Assembly (NCBI RefSeq): GCF_013410545.1
Contig: NZ_JACCFV010000001.1
Span: forward strand, 2,976,001 to 3,040,000
Direction: 5' to 3'
Length of the DNA: 64,000 nucleotides
DNA from: Pseudoclavibacter chungangensis
Lineage (GTDB): Bacteria > Actinomycetota > Actinomycetes > Actinomycetales > Microbacteriaceae
The position numbers and the translations under genes were made by a program. Under the pieces are notes generated by a model. The model was not told where the DNA came from. It did no database searches and worked only from the letters and a program-made list of their open reading frames with translations. Shown one piece after another: positions 8,745-17,726 of the stretch. Position 1 is the stretch's first letter, and every line of letters starts with the position of its first letter.

Positions 8745-10682
8745 CTACGCCTGCACGGGCGCATCCGGCCGCACGACGGTCGTCTGCGGAACGTTCTTGG
8801 CCTTGAGGAAGGCGAACGGGTCGATCTTCACGTCGCCCTGGTGCACCTCGAGGTGCAGGTGGGCACCCGTCGACGAGCCCGTGTTCCCGACCTTGCCGAG
8901 CTCGTCACCGACGTTGACGACCTGGCCGACCTGGACGGCGACCGAACCCTCGAGCATGTGACCGTAGACCGACTGGTACGTGACGCCGTCGATGACGTGC
9001 TCGACGATGACGTGGACTCCGAGCCCACCGCCGTCGGTCGGGAACACGGCGACGACGCGACCGGCCGCGATCGAACCGATGGGCGTGCCCTCGCCGGGCG
9101 TGAAGTCGACGCCCTTGTGGTCGCTCGAGCAGCCCGAGCACGGAGCCGTCCGCGAACCGAAGTAGTCGGAGATGATGACGCCGACCGGGAACGGCCACTG
9201 CACCGCCGAGGTGAGGTCGTTCGAGTACGCGTTGGCGTCGGGCCGCTTGATACCCGTCGCCATGTTGAAGGCCGTCGCCGTGCCCATCGTCGCGACGGCG
9301 TAGCCCTCGTCGCGGTCGACGCTCTCGTCCGCGAGATCCGCCCCGACCGTGAGGGTCTGACCGTCGATGTTCGCACCGTCGGCGACGCTGTCGCCGATAC
9401 CGGGCACCTCGCTCACGGCATTGGCGGGGAGCGTGGTGGAGACCGCGACGCTCGCCGCGAATCCGAGCGCGGCGACGCCGGCCGCACCGCGGACGACCGC
9501 GCCCCGACGCTTCGCCGGGCTGCCGCGCTTGACACGCACGAACGCGCGGGACGAGCCGCGACCCCGCGCGACCGGCTGCAGGGCGGCCGCGTTGCGTCGG
9601 AAGCTCAGTGGGATCTCGATGTCGGCATCGACGTCCGACTCGAGCGGCTCGATGACGGGAGCGATGTGCTCGACACGGCTCGGAACGACCGCGGCCGGAA
9701 CAGTGCGCCGCGTGGACGAACGCCGTCCGTCGTTCCGCGTGGCGGGGACGAGCGCCACCGCCACGGGCTGGACGTCGTCGGCGACGACCGGTGCACCCGC
9801 ACCCCGGGCGGCGGACTCGACGACGGACAACTCCGCGGTCGGCGCGTACGACGGCTCGGGCGTGGGCTCCTGGGCGGACCGTGCACGGGTCGAACGCTCA
9901 CGGGGCGACGACTCGATGTTCACGACGGGCGCCGGGGCCGCGACGAGGGCGGGCTTCCGGTCGGCGTCGGCGGGAGCGGCGGGACGCTCGACGGCGGGTG
10001 CGCGCCGGGCCGCTTCGCGCTCGGCGAGCGGGCGGCCGGGCTCGCTCGGCGCCTGGGCGACCGGGCGGGGACCACGGTGCGCGACGAGACGAGCGGGCGC
10101 CTCCGAACGGGGAGCCGCGGTCGACGCGACATCGGGCCGCTCGGTCGGACGAGCCTGTGCGACGCCCGGCCGAGGGGTGGCGTCGGGCGCCGTGAAGGGT
10201 GCCGAGCCGGACTCCTGCCGGAGCGCGCGGCGCCCCGAGGCGCGCGTCGGCTCGGTGGGCGCGACGGACTCCGACGCGCGACGACGCACACGCGCGGCGG
10301 GCGGGTCGACGGGCAGCGTGTCGTGGACCTCGGGCGCGGGTGCCGGACGGTCGGCGTTCTCCGCGGCACGACGCGCTCGACGCGAGAGCCGCGTCACCTC
10401 GCCCGTCTCGGTCGACTCGGTCGACACCGGGGCCACCGGAGCGACGGCGGGTGCCTCAGGAGCGATACGTGAGCTGGTCACGGGCGCGGGAGCCGCCTGC
10501 GAGGCCGAGGCGGCCTCGACCGCCGCCGCGTTCGGCGTCACGCTCTCGGCCGCGTCACGGCGGGCCCGCCGGGTCGCCACTGCCGGCTCCGAGGACTTCG
10601 CAGCACGCTCGGCCTCACGGATCGCTCGTCGTGAAAGCGTGGCGTCTGCGGCCTTCGGCGAGCAGTCAGGCGATGAAGTCAC
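8745..10682 (-). CDS. M23-family peptidoglycan endopeptidase with long disordered N-terminus
   Basis: A 645-residue protein in three parts. Residues 1 to about 390 are Ala/Pro/Arg/Glu-rich, without predicted fold, and probably cytoplasmic. A single membrane segment (GAAGVAALGFAASVAVSTT) follows at about 400-425. The C-terminal LytM/M23 metallopeptidase domain has the zinc ligands in 'DHKGVDF' and 'AHLHLEVH', plus 'GHMLEGSVAVQVGQVVNVGD' between them. It should cut peptide cross-links in the wall at the outer membrane face. The start is placed at GTG 10682 (VTSSPDC); an ATG further upstream at 10739 would add 19 residues read through probable promoter repeats. A downstream tRNA pair lies on the same strand. 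Confidence 0.85.
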   Translation of the reverse strand: MTSSPDCSPKAADATLSRRAIREAERAAKSSEPAVATRRARRDAAESVTPNAAAVEAASASQAAPAPVTSSRIAPEAPAVAPVAPVSTESTETGEVTRLSRRARRAAENADRPAPAPEVHDTLPVDPPAARVRRRASESVAPTEPTRASGRRALRQESGSAPFTAPDATPRPGVAQARPTERPDVASTAAPRSEAPARLVAHRGPRPVAQAPSEPGRPLAEREAARRAPAVERPAAPADADRKPALVAAPAPVVNIESSPRERSTRARSAQEPTPEPSYAPTAELSVVESAARGAGAPVVADDVQPVAVALVPATRNDGRRSSTRRTVPAAVVPSRVEHIAPVIEPLESDVDADIEIPLSFRRNAAALQPVARGRGSSRAFVRVKRGSPAKRRGAVVRGAAGVAALGFAASVAVSTTLPANAVSEVPGIGDSVADGANIDGQTLTVGADLADESVDRDEGYAVATMGTATAFNMATGIKRPDANAYSNDLTSAVQWPFPVGVIISDYFGSRTAPCSGCSSDHKGVDFTPGEGTPIGSIAAGRVVAVFPTDGGGLGVHVIVEHVIDGVTYQSVYGHMLEGSVAVQVGQVVNVGDELGKVGNTGSSTGAHLHLEVHQGDVKIDPFAFLKAKNVPQTTVVRPDAPVQA

Positions 10683-10704
10683 AGGGTGCGGTCCTCGGCG
10701 GTCG

Positions 10705-10730
10705 GGTAACGGACTCGTAAATGGTAACGG
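10705..10730. promoter_or_regulatory. Direct repeat GGTAACGG upstream of the M23 gene
   Basis: Two exact copies of GGTAACGG (10705-10712 and 10723-10730) lie 18 bp apart, immediately upstream of the chosen GTG start of the wall hydrolase gene. GTAAC-type direct repeats are associated with MtrA control of wall hydrolases in actinobacteria, but the spacing here is not a textbook match, so this is only a candidate operator. Confidence 0.35.
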
Positions 10731-10847
10731 TACGATCACGGAAAGATCAAGACGAGTTGGACGATGGCGCAGATTCGACTGTACAAGCCCCCGATTTTCG
10801 GGGCATGACTCGGCTGCCGGCTCGTGCGGTTTCGACTGAGCGTCCGC

Positions 10848-11729
10848 CTAGCCGAGCTCGAGCGCGACCTCGGCCGGCGCGATGCGTTCGAACGCCTCGA
10901 CGAGCACCTCGGGCCCCGCGATCACGAGCCGACGCGACTCACGCAACCCCTCGCCGCCGGTGACACGGGCACCGGCCTCGCGCGCGATGAGCGCGCCGGC
11001 CGCGTGATCCCACGCATTGGTCCCCGCCTCGTAGTAGAGGTCGTATCGACCGGCCGCGACGTTGCACAGATCGAGCGCGGCCGCCCCCATCCGGCGGAGG
11101 TCCCGCACGCGCGGGGCGAGCGCGGCCCAGGCGACGGCCTGACGTCCGCGACGATCTGCCTCGTACCCGAATCCGGTTCCGACGAGGGCGAGCGAAAGGT
11201 CGGTCTGCGTGCTGCACGCGAGGGGCGCGCCGCCGAGTTCGGCCCCGCCACCCCGAACGGCGGTGAAGCACTCGCCGAGCGCGGGGTTGACCACGACACC
11301 AACGAGCGTCGCGTACGCATCCGACGCAGGATCGCCCGCGACGAGTGCGATCGAGACCGCGTACGCCGGGATCCCGTACAGGTAGTTGACGGTGCCGTCG
11401 ATCGGATCGACGATCCACGTGAAATCCCCCGCGGATTCCGTGGGCGAGGACTCCTCGCCGAAGAATCCGTCGTCGGGCCGGGCTGCGGCGAGGCGCGCAC
11501 GGACGACGGCCTCCACCTCACGATCGACCTCCGTCACGACATCGACGGGCGACGATTTCGTGTCGGCGACCTCCACGCCGTGCAGACGTCGATCACGCGC
11601 GAGCGCGCCGGCCTCGAGCGCGACGTCGACCGCGAGCGCGCGCAGCCGCTCGAGTTCCGACTCGGACACCGCATCGGCGATCCGGCGGGCGTCGGGATCC
11701 TCGGACGGGACCGTGCTGGAGGTCGTCAT
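10848..11729 (-). CDS. Inositol monophosphatase family protein
   Basis: A 293-residue Mg2+-dependent, Li+-sensitive type phosphatase. The family signatures are complete: 'DVVTEVDRE', 'GFFGEESS' (metal-binding Glu), 'WIVDPIDGTVNYLYG' (metal-binding DxxDGT) and the C-terminal 'NAWDHAAGALIAREAGA' (WDxAAG). Possible substrates are inositol-1-phosphate, histidinol phosphate, fructose-1,6-bisphosphate or other sugar phosphates; sequence alone does not decide. The ATG at 11729 is the first start after the divergent fruR promoter region. A small hairpin at 10787-10804, downstream of the stop, may be its terminator. Confidence 0.88.
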   Translation of the reverse strand: MTTSSTVPSEDPDARRIADAVSESELERLRALAVDVALEAGALARDRRLHGVEVADTKSSPVDVVTEVDREVEAVVRARLAAARPDDGFFGEESSPTESAGDFTWIVDPIDGTVNYLYGIPAYAVSIALVAGDPASDAYATLVGVVVNPALGECFTAVRGGGAELGGAPLACSTQTDLSLALVGTGFGYEADRRGRQAVAWAALAPRVRDLRRMGAAALDLCNVAAGRYDLYYEAGTNAWDHAAGALIAREAGARVTGGEGLRESRRLVIAGPEVLVEAFERIAPAEVALELG

Positions 11730-11807
11730 ACCCCGAGCGTAGCGATCCAGCGGGTGGGCGCCATGGTGAGGCGAGCGGGAAGCGATCTGTGCATCTGTGG
11801 TTTTTTC

Positions 11808-11837
11808 TTTGTTTATCTTGTTTTACCTGTGTTTGGG
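11808..11837 (+). promoter_or_regulatory. Three 10-bp phased repeats upstream of fruR (candidate FruR operator)
   Basis: The run TTTGTTTATC / TTGTTTTACC / TGTGTTTGGG consists of three consecutive 10-bp units, each containing a TGTTT-like core, and ends 37 bp before the fruR ATG. It is the only A+T-rich patch in the region. One helical turn per repeat suits cooperative binding by a DeoR-family oligomer, and autoregulation of fru operons by FruR is established in actinobacteria. Confidence 0.55.
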
Positions 11838-11874
11838 GCGTACGCTCGTCACACGACGACCAACGGAGGACGGG

Positions 11875-12660
11875 ATGTACGCAACGGAGCGGCAGGCGCA
11901 GATCGAGCGCCTCGTGACAACGGCCGGGCGGGCCTCGGTGGCCGAACTCGCCGAGCGACTGCAGGTCACCACCGAGACGATCCGCCGTGATCTCGATCGG
12001 CTCGAGAGCATCGGTGACGTCCGCCGTGTCCACGGCGGTGCCGTGGCCGCGGACCGTGGGAGCACGACGGAGCGCGACCTGTCCGAGCGCTCCGCGCAGG
12101 ACCTCGATGCGAAGCGCGCGATCGCCGTGGCCGCCGCCGCGATGGTGCCGCCGCGATTCGCGGGCACGCTCCTGCTCGACGCCGGCAGCACGACCGAACT
12201 CGTCGCCGAGAAGCTCGCCGCTCGACCCGCCGCCGAGGTCGCGGCACTGACCGTCATCAGCAACTCGGTCCCCGTCATCGCACGACTCGCGGGCAATCCG
12301 GCGATCGGGCTCGTCGCCCTCGGCGGTCGGGTCCGTGGCCTCACGGCCGCCGCCGTCGGCCCCACGACGATCGAGCAGCTGCAGGACATGCGCACCGACC
12401 TCGCCTTCATCGGTACGAACGGCGTCGCATCGGCCTTCGGCCTGTCGACCCCCGACCCGGACGAGGCCGCCGTGAAGCGGCAGATGGTGCGTTCCTCCCG
12501 CCGCACCATCGCCGTCGCGGACGCCAGCAAGTTCGGCGCGGAAGCGCTCACGCGATTCGCGACGCTCGACGAACTCGACGGGCTCGTGACCGACAGCGCC
12601 CCGGACGCGTCGCTCGCCGACGCGCTCGAGGGCGCCGGCGTCGAGGTGGTGCTCGCATGA
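11875..12660 (+). CDS. fruR: DeoR-family regulator of the fructose operon
   Basis: A 261-residue DeoR-type repressor. The N-terminal winged helix-turn-helix (MYATERQAQIERLV, 'VAELAERLQVTTETIRRDL' and 'VRRVHGGAV') is followed by the sugar-phosphate-sensing DeoRC domain with 'LLLDAGSTTELVAEKL', 'VISNSVPVI', 'FIGTNGV' and 'VADASKFG'. The ATG at 11875 has GGAGG nine bases upstream. Its TGA overlaps the fruK ATG by 4 bp, so regulator and kinase are translated together. The effector is probably fructose-1-phosphate, as in corynebacterial FruR; this is inference from context. Confidence 0.92.
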   Translation: MYATERQAQIERLVTTAGRASVAELAERLQVTTETIRRDLDRLESIGDVRRVHGGAVAADRGSTTERDLSERSAQDLDAKRAIAVAAAAMVPPRFAGTLLLDAGSTTELVAEKLAARPAAEVAALTVISNSVPVIARLAGNPAIGLVALGGRVRGLTAAAVGPTTIEQLQDMRTDLAFIGTNGVASAFGLSTPDPDEAAVKRQMVRSSRRTIAVADASKFGAEALTRFATLDELDGLVTDSAPDASLADALEGAGVEVVLA

Positions 12661-13619
12661 TCGTCACCCTGACCGCGAACCCCGCGATCGACCGGACCAT
12701 CGAACTCACCGGCGCGCTGCGCCGCGGCGACGTGCAGCGTGCCGCGCGGAGCGACGTGCAGGCGGGCGGCAAGGGCGTCAACGTCTCGCGGGCCCTCGCG
12801 GCCTCGGGCGTCGAGACGCTCGCCGTCTTCCCCGCTGCGGCCGACGACGCGTTCACGCGCCTCGTCGCGGCCTCGGGGCTCCCGCACCTCGCCGTCCCAG
12901 TGACGGGCACGGTGCGAACGAACATCGCGGTCACCGAGCCCGACGGCACGACGACGAAGCTCAACGAGCCCGGGCCGCGCCTCGACGAGGCCGAACTCGA
13001 CGCGCTCGGCGCCGCCGTCGTCGCGGCCTGCCGAGGGGCCGCCTGGCTCGTGATCGCCGGCTCGCTGCCGGCAGGCCTCCCCGCGAACACCTATACGACC
13101 CTCGTGTCGCGCGTCCGCTCGGAACTCGGTGCCGCGGCACCGCGCATCGCCGTCGACAGCTCGGGCGCTCCGCTCCGCCACCTCGTGCACGGCGACGAGC
13201 CCATCGACCTCATCAAGCCGAACGCCGAGGAACTCGCCGAACTCGCGGGACACGGCGACCCGGAGGCACTCGAGGCCTCCCCCGAACTCGCGGCCCGCAT
13301 CGCCACCGAGTCGCTCGGGGCCGCCCGAGCCGCACTCGTCACGCTGGGCGCGACGGGTGCCCTGCTCGTCGAGTCCGGTGGCGCACGGTTCGCCGCATCG
13401 CCACGCATCCGGGCCGTTTCCACGGTCGGGGCGGGCGACTCGTCGCTCGCGGGATTCCTGCTCGCGTCCGCCGAGGGGCAGGGCACCGACGGCGCCCTCG
13501 CCCAGGCCGTCGCGCAGGGTGCCGCGGCGGCCGCACTCCCGGGCTCGACCCTGCCCGCCCGCGCCGACACCCGGCCCGAGAACATCACGATCACCGACGT
13601 GTCCACGCGGACACGCTGA
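12657..13619 (+). CDS. fruK: 1-Phosphofructokinase
   Basis: A 320-residue PfkB-family kinase that converts fructose-1-phosphate to fructose-1,6-bisphosphate with ATP. The signatures are 'LTANPAIDRTIEL' at the N-terminus, 'AGGKGVNVSRAL' (PfkB signature 1), 'LIKPNAEEL' and 'VSTVGAGDSSLAGFL' (signature 2 with the catalytic Asp). It is translationally coupled to fruR and followed 26 bp later by fruA, which produces its substrate. Size and motifs are normal for the family. Confidence 0.96.
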   Translation: MIVTLTANPAIDRTIELTGALRRGDVQRAARSDVQAGGKGVNVSRALAASGVETLAVFPAAADDAFTRLVAASGLPHLAVPVTGTVRTNIAVTEPDGTTTKLNEPGPRLDEAELDALGAAVVAACRGAAWLVIAGSLPAGLPANTYTTLVSRVRSELGAAAPRIAVDSSGAPLRHLVHGDEPIDLIKPNAEELAELAGHGDPEALEASPELAARIATESLGAARAALVTLGATGALLVESGGARFAASPRIRAVSTVGAGDSSLAGFLLASAEGQGTDGALAQAVAQGAAAAALPGSTLPARADTRPENITITDVSTRTR

Positions 13620-13645
13620 CACCGAGGAAGAAAGAGGAGACACCG

Positions 13646-15679
13646 ATGTCCGAACTGATCACCCCCGAGCTCGTCGAGCTCGACCGGGATCTGGGGCCCG
13701 ATGCGGAGCACGTGATCCGCGCGCTCGCCGCACTCGTGGTGTCACAGGGACGCGCGACCGATGCCGACGAGCTCGCCGCCGATGCCCTCGCCCGCGAGGC
13801 CAAGGACGCCACCGGCATCCCCGGCGGCATCGCGATCCCCCACTGCCGCTCCGCGTCCGTCACGGCGCCGACGCTCGCCATGGCGCGCCTTCGACCCGGC
13901 GTCGACTTCGGCGCGCCCGACGGTCCCGCCGACCTCGTGTTCTGCATCGCGGCACCCGAGGGGGCCGACGACGCGCACCTGTCGATGCTCTCGAAGCTCG
14001 CGCGGTCGCTCATCAAGCCCGAGTTCACGCAGGCGCTCCGCGACGCGGCGACGCGCGACGACATCGTCGCGCTCGTCGACGGGGCCCTGAGCGACGCGCC
14101 CGCGCCGGCCGCCGCACCGACCCCCGCGCCGGCCGGCACCGATGCGGACGCGGCCGTCGACACCGCGCCGGACGGCAGCCGCACGCCGCGCATCGTGGCC
14201 GTCACGGCCTGCGCCACCGGCATCGCCCACACGTTCATGGCCGCCGACGCGCTCACCGCCGCCGCGAAGAAGGCGGGCGTCGAGTTCCACGTCGAGCCAC
14301 AGGGTGCGACGGCCGTCACGCCGCTCGACCCGGCGATCGTCCGGGACGCCGACGCCGTGATCTTCGCGACCGACGTCGACGTGCGCAACCGCGCCCGGTT
14401 CGCGGGCAAGCCCGTCATCCAGGTGCCGGTCAAGCGCGGCATCGACCAGGCCGACGATCTCATCGCCCGTGCGGTGACCGCGGCGGCCGACCCCTCCGCG
14501 AAGCGTGTCGCGGGTGCGGGCAACGCAGAGGCGGCCGAGGAGTCGACCGATCGCGAGCGCGTCGGCGCACGCATCCAGCGCTGGCTCATGACGGGCGTCA
14601 GCTACATGATCCCGTTCGTCGCGGGTGGCGGTCTGCTCATCGCGATCGGCTTCCTGCTCGGCGGGTACTCGATCAGCGAGAACGCGGGCGACATCATCCT
14701 CCAGAACTCGCTCTGGAACCTTCCCGAGGGCGGACTCGGCACCTACCTCGGTGCCGTCGCCTTCGCGATCGGTGGCGCGAGCATGGGCTTCCTCGTGCCC
14801 GTCCTGGCCGGGTACATCGCGTTCGCGATCGCCGACCGCCCGGGTATCGCACCCGGCTTCGTCGCCGGTGCCGTGGCCGTGCTCATGAACGCGGGCTTCC
14901 TCGGCGGTCTCGTCGGCGGCCTCCTCGGCGGACTCGCCGCGTGGTGGCTCACGACGCTCAAGCCGCCGCGCTGGCTCGCGGGCCTCATGCCCGTCGTCAT
15001 CATCCCGCTGCTCGCGTCGATCTTCGCCTCCGGCCTCATGGTGCTCTTCCTCGGCGGTCCCATCGCGCTGCTCATGAGCGGCCTCACGGATTGGCTCTCG
15101 AGCCTCACGGGCACGGGCGCGGTCGTGCTCGGCCTGCTGCTCGGCGCGATGATGTGCTTCGACCTCGGCGGACCGATCAACAAGGTCGCCTACTCGTTCG
15201 CCGTCGCGGGGCTCGGCCTCGGCTCCGTGAACGACCAGACGCCGTGGCTCATCATGGCCGCCGTCATGGGCGCCGGCATGGTGCCGCCCATCGGCCTCGC
15301 ACTCGCGACCCTCGTCGCCCCGAAGCTCTTCTCCCCGGTCGAGCGGGAGAACGGCAAGGCCGGCTGGCTGCTCGGTGCCGCCTTCATTAGCGAGGGCGCG
15401 ATCCCGTTCGCCGCGGCCGACCCGCTGCGCATCATCCCCGCGACGATCGTCGGCGGTGCGGTCACGGGCGCGATCTCGATGGGCATGGGCGTCACGTCGC
15501 AGGCCCCGCACGGCGGCATCTTCGTGTTCTTCGCGATCGGCAACCTGCTCTGGTTCATCATCGCGATCGTCATCGGCTCGATCGTGACGGCCGGGCTCGT
15601 GCTGCTCCTCAAGCGATTCACGCGTCGCCGCCCGCAGCCGGTCGAGGCCGGCGCGGACGCCGTCGCCGTCGCCGCCTGA
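13646..15679 (+). CDS. fruA: Fructose-specific PTS enzyme IIABC
   Basis: A 677-residue fused permease in the order IIA-IIB-IIC. The IIA domain (residues 1 to about 150) has the phosphorylated His66 in 'GGIAIPHCRS'. A Pro/Ala linker leads to IIB (about 175-280), with the phospho-Cys189 in 'AVTACATGIAHTFMAADAL'. IIC (about 310-665) is the membrane channel, with 'SYMIPFVAGGGLLIAIGF' and 'GGPINKVAYSFAVAG'. It takes phosphate from HPr and imports fructose as fructose-1-phosphate for FruK. An RBS (AAAGAGGAG) precedes the ATG. The fusion order matches actinobacterial fructose PTS. Confidence 0.95.
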   Translation: MSELITPELVELDRDLGPDAEHVIRALAALVVSQGRATDADELAADALAREAKDATGIPGGIAIPHCRSASVTAPTLAMARLRPGVDFGAPDGPADLVFCIAAPEGADDAHLSMLSKLARSLIKPEFTQALRDAATRDDIVALVDGALSDAPAPAAAPTPAPAGTDADAAVDTAPDGSRTPRIVAVTACATGIAHTFMAADALTAAAKKAGVEFHVEPQGATAVTPLDPAIVRDADAVIFATDVDVRNRARFAGKPVIQVPVKRGIDQADDLIARAVTAAADPSAKRVAGAGNAEAAEESTDRERVGARIQRWLMTGVSYMIPFVAGGGLLIAIGFLLGGYSISENAGDIILQNSLWNLPEGGLGTYLGAVAFAIGGASMGFLVPVLAGYIAFAIADRPGIAPGFVAGAVAVLMNAGFLGGLVGGLLGGLAAWWLTTLKPPRWLAGLMPVVIIPLLASIFASGLMVLFLGGPIALLMSGLTDWLSSLTGTGAVVLGLLLGAMMCFDLGGPINKVAYSFAVAGLGLGSVNDQTPWLIMAAVMGAGMVPPIGLALATLVAPKLFSPVERENGKAGWLLGAAFISEGAIPFAAADPLRIIPATIVGGAVTGAISMGMGVTSQAPHGGIFVFFAIGNLLWFIIAIVIGSIVTAGLVLLLKRFTRRRPQPVEAGADAVAVAA

Positions 15680-15756
15680 GCCGAACTGTGCGCGACCCGA
15701 ACACGGCGGCGCACGAATCAGACAGAATCGATCAACGCCACCGAAAGGAACAGACC

Positions 15757-16026
15757 ATGGCAGAAGTCCAGGCAACCGTCGCGAGCGCCTCGGGGCTCCA
15801 CGCACGTCCCGCGAAGCTCTTCGTCGAGGCCGTGCAGAAGCAGTCCGTGCCCGTCACGATCCAGGTGGGTGACGGCCCGGCGCTCAACGCGGGCAGCATC
15901 CTCTCGCTCATGGGCCTCGGCGCCGCACACGGCACGGTCGTGACGCTCAAGGCCGAGGGTGACGGCGCCGACGCCGCCCTCGCCGAGCTGAAGACGCTCC
16001 TCGAGACCGACCTCGACGCGGAGTAG
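15757..16026 (+). CDS. ptsH: Phosphocarrier protein HPr
   Basis: An 89-residue HPr. The active-site His15 lies in 'ASGLHARPA', and the regulatory-Ser region reads NAGSILSLM with Ser47. It relays phosphate from enzyme I to FruA. The ATG at 15757 is preceded by AAAGGA; a longer frame from 15688 would add 23 polar residues absent from HPr proteins. It is the last gene of the fru cluster, closed by a strong terminator. Enzyme I is not in the window. Confidence 0.95.
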   Translation: MAEVQATVASASGLHARPAKLFVEAVQKQSVPVTIQVGDGPALNAGSILSLMGLGAAHGTVVTLKAEGDGADAALAELKTLLETDLDAE

Positions 16027-16036
16027 TCCGCGACGA

Positions 16037-16078
16037 ACGACGGCGCCCTCCCCGCGATCGCGGGGAGGGCGCCGTCGT
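16037..16078. terminator. Bidirectional terminator between ptsH and the dehydrogenase
   Basis: A perfect 19-bp stem (16037-16055 with 16060-16078) and GATC loop lie between two convergent genes, 10 bp after the ptsH stop and 30 bp from the stop of the opposite gene. Confidence 0.85.
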
Positions 16079-16108
16079 GCTGTCGGTCGCGCCGACGGGG
16101 TCGGACCG

Positions 16109-17185
16109 TCAGAGACCCTCGCCCGACGGGGACACGAGGATCTTCACGGCCGTCTCGTTGCGGTTGATGAGGGTGTCGAAACCCTCCTCGACGAGTCCGT
16201 CGAGACCGATCTTGCCCGTGATGAACGGCTTCAGATCGATCTTGCCCGACTCGACGAGTTCGATCGTCGCGGGGTGCGAGTTCACGTAGGCGATCGTGCC
16301 GCCCACATCGAGCTCCTTCATGACGACCTTGTGCAGGTCGATCTCGGCGCGCTTGCCCCAGATCGACACGATCACGAGCACGCCCGTCGGACGCAGCGCC
16401 TCGACGAGCGTGTCGAGGACCGGCTGCACGCTCGTGCACTCGAACGCGACGTCCGCACCGCGACCATCGGTCAGACGGCGCACCTCCTCGACGACATCGA
16501 CCTTGCTCGGGTCGATCGCGTGGGCCGCGACACCCGCATCGAGCACGCGCTGGCGGCGCAACTCGCTGAGCTCGGAGACGATGACCGTCACGTCGAGCGC
16601 CGTGAGGACGGCGGCCGTGAGGGCGCCGATCGGCCCCGCACCGCCGACGAGCGCGACCTGACCGGCCGAGACGCCCGAGCGCTCGACCGCGTGGTACGCG
16701 ACCGAGAGCGGCTCGATGAGTGCGGCCTCGTCGAGCGGCACGTCCTTCGAGACGGGGTGCACCCAGCGACGCTTCACGACGATGCGCTCCGCGAGCCCGC
16801 CGCCCCGCCCACCGAGGCCGATGAAGTTCATGTCGGGCGACAGGTGGTAGTCGTGGCTCTCGGGCCCCGTGTCGACGTCGTCCCGGATGATGTAGGGCTC
16901 GACGACGACGTGGTCGCCCACCTGCAGGTCGTCGACCCCCTCGCCGAGCTCCGCGACGACACCAGAGAACTCGTGCCCGAGCGTGATGGGCGCCGACTCC
17001 CCCGAGATGGGGTGCGGGTGACCGTGCTCGGGCACGAAGATCGGCCCGTCGAGGTACTCGTGGAGGTCCGTCCCGCAGATGCCGCACCACGCGACGTCGA
17101 TCGCGACCGTGCCCGGCTCGACCGCGGGTGCATCGATGTCCTCGATGCGGATGTCGCGGTTGCCGTAGTAGCGAGCTGCCTTCAT
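16109..17185 (-). CDS. Zinc-type 2,3-butanediol dehydrogenase-like alcohol dehydrogenase
   Basis: A 358-residue medium-chain dehydrogenase. The catalytic zinc ligands are in 'WCGICGTDLHEY' and 'ITLGHEFSGVV', and the NAD(P) fold has 'VALVGGAGPIGALTAA'. The segment 'VVEPYIIRDD ... SPDMNFIGLGGRGGGLAE' and the following 'RRWVHPVS' match butanediol/sorbitol-type dehydrogenases. The structural-zinc Cys cluster common in this superfamily is replaced by Asp/Ser/His residues, as I recall for some corynebacterial homologues. It should interconvert acetoin and 2,3-butanediol or oxidise a related polyol. It is monocistronic and convergent with ptsH. Confidence 0.85.
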   Translation of the reverse strand: MKAARYYGNRDIRIEDIDAPAVEPGTVAIDVAWCGICGTDLHEYLDGPIFVPEHGHPHPISGESAPITLGHEFSGVVAELGEGVDDLQVGDHVVVEPYIIRDDVDTGPESHDYHLSPDMNFIGLGGRGGGLAERIVVKRRWVHPVSKDVPLDEAALIEPLSVAYHAVERSGVSAGQVALVGGAGPIGALTAAVLTALDVTVIVSELSELRRQRVLDAGVAAHAIDPSKVDVVEEVRRLTDGRGADVAFECTSVQPVLDTLVEALRPTGVLVIVSIWGKRAEIDLHKVVMKELDVGGTIAYVNSHPATIELVESGKIDLKPFITGKIGLDGLVEEGFDTLINRNETAVKILVSPSGEGL

Positions 17186-17409
17186 GAGGTTCCTCTCGTC
17201 GTGCCCCGTGGTGCGACCGCGCCACGACCAGGGCGTTCCCCTCGATGATATCGCCGAGCGGTGCTCCCGAGACGGCGCGTCGCCCGGAATTCCGGGCGGG
17301 CGAGGCGTGTGGCGATGATCCGTCGGACGGTGACCGTGGTGCGTGCCTCAGCCCCGGTCCTCGCCCCGACGGGAGCAGCGTCCCGTCGATGTCGTCGCCG
17401 CACCGAGCA

Positions 17410-17443
17410 CGAGGCCCGGACCGCGTTCGCGGTCCGGGCCTCG
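17410..17443 (-). terminator. Terminator of the GlsB-type gene
   Basis: A perfect 15-bp stem (17410-17424 with 17429-17443) with a GTTC loop lies 17 bp beyond the stop of the small membrane protein. The rest of 17186-17409 holds nothing I recognise apart from the upstream region of the dehydrogenase. Confidence 0.75.
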
Positions 17444-17459
17444 TCGTGTCGAGCGGGTG

Positions 17460-17726
17460 TCAGCTCCTCGACTTGCGTCCGGTGATGAGTCCCCAGATCA
17501 GCAGGACGATGAGCGAGCCACCGATCGCGAGCAACCACGTGGAGATGCTGAAGAACTCGTTGATGTCGACGCCGAACAGCAGTCCGCCGAGCCATCCACC
17601 GAGCAGTGCACCGACCACCCCGAGCAGGAGCGTCGCGATCCAGCCGCCACCCTGCTTGCCGGGCAGGATCGCCTTCGCGATGGCGCCTGCGATGAGTCCG
17701 AGGAGCAAAAACGCGATGAAGCCCAT
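17460..17726 (-). CDS. GlsB/YeaQ/YmgE family stress-response membrane protein
   Basis: An 88-residue, very hydrophobic protein with three membrane segments. The family pattern is clear: MGFIAFLLLGLIAGAIAK, then 'ILPGKQGGGWIATLLLGVVGALLGGWLG', then a third helix and the basic tail ITGRKSRS. The ATG at 17726 has AAGGAGAG upstream. An in-frame ATG 15 codons earlier gives an odd polar start and is rejected. Members of this family are small membrane proteins linked to envelope or acid stress; no enzymatic role is known. Confidence 0.88.
   Translation of the reverse strand: MGFIAFLLLGLIAGAIAKAILPGKQGGGWIATLLLGVVGALLGGWLGGLLFGVDINEFFSISTWLLAIGGSLIVLLIWGLITGRKSRS

Noticed and set aside
13742..15805. 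A 687-codon minus-strand frame opposite fruA
   Set aside because: Low-complexity charged composition and full overlap with a well-supported PTS gene.
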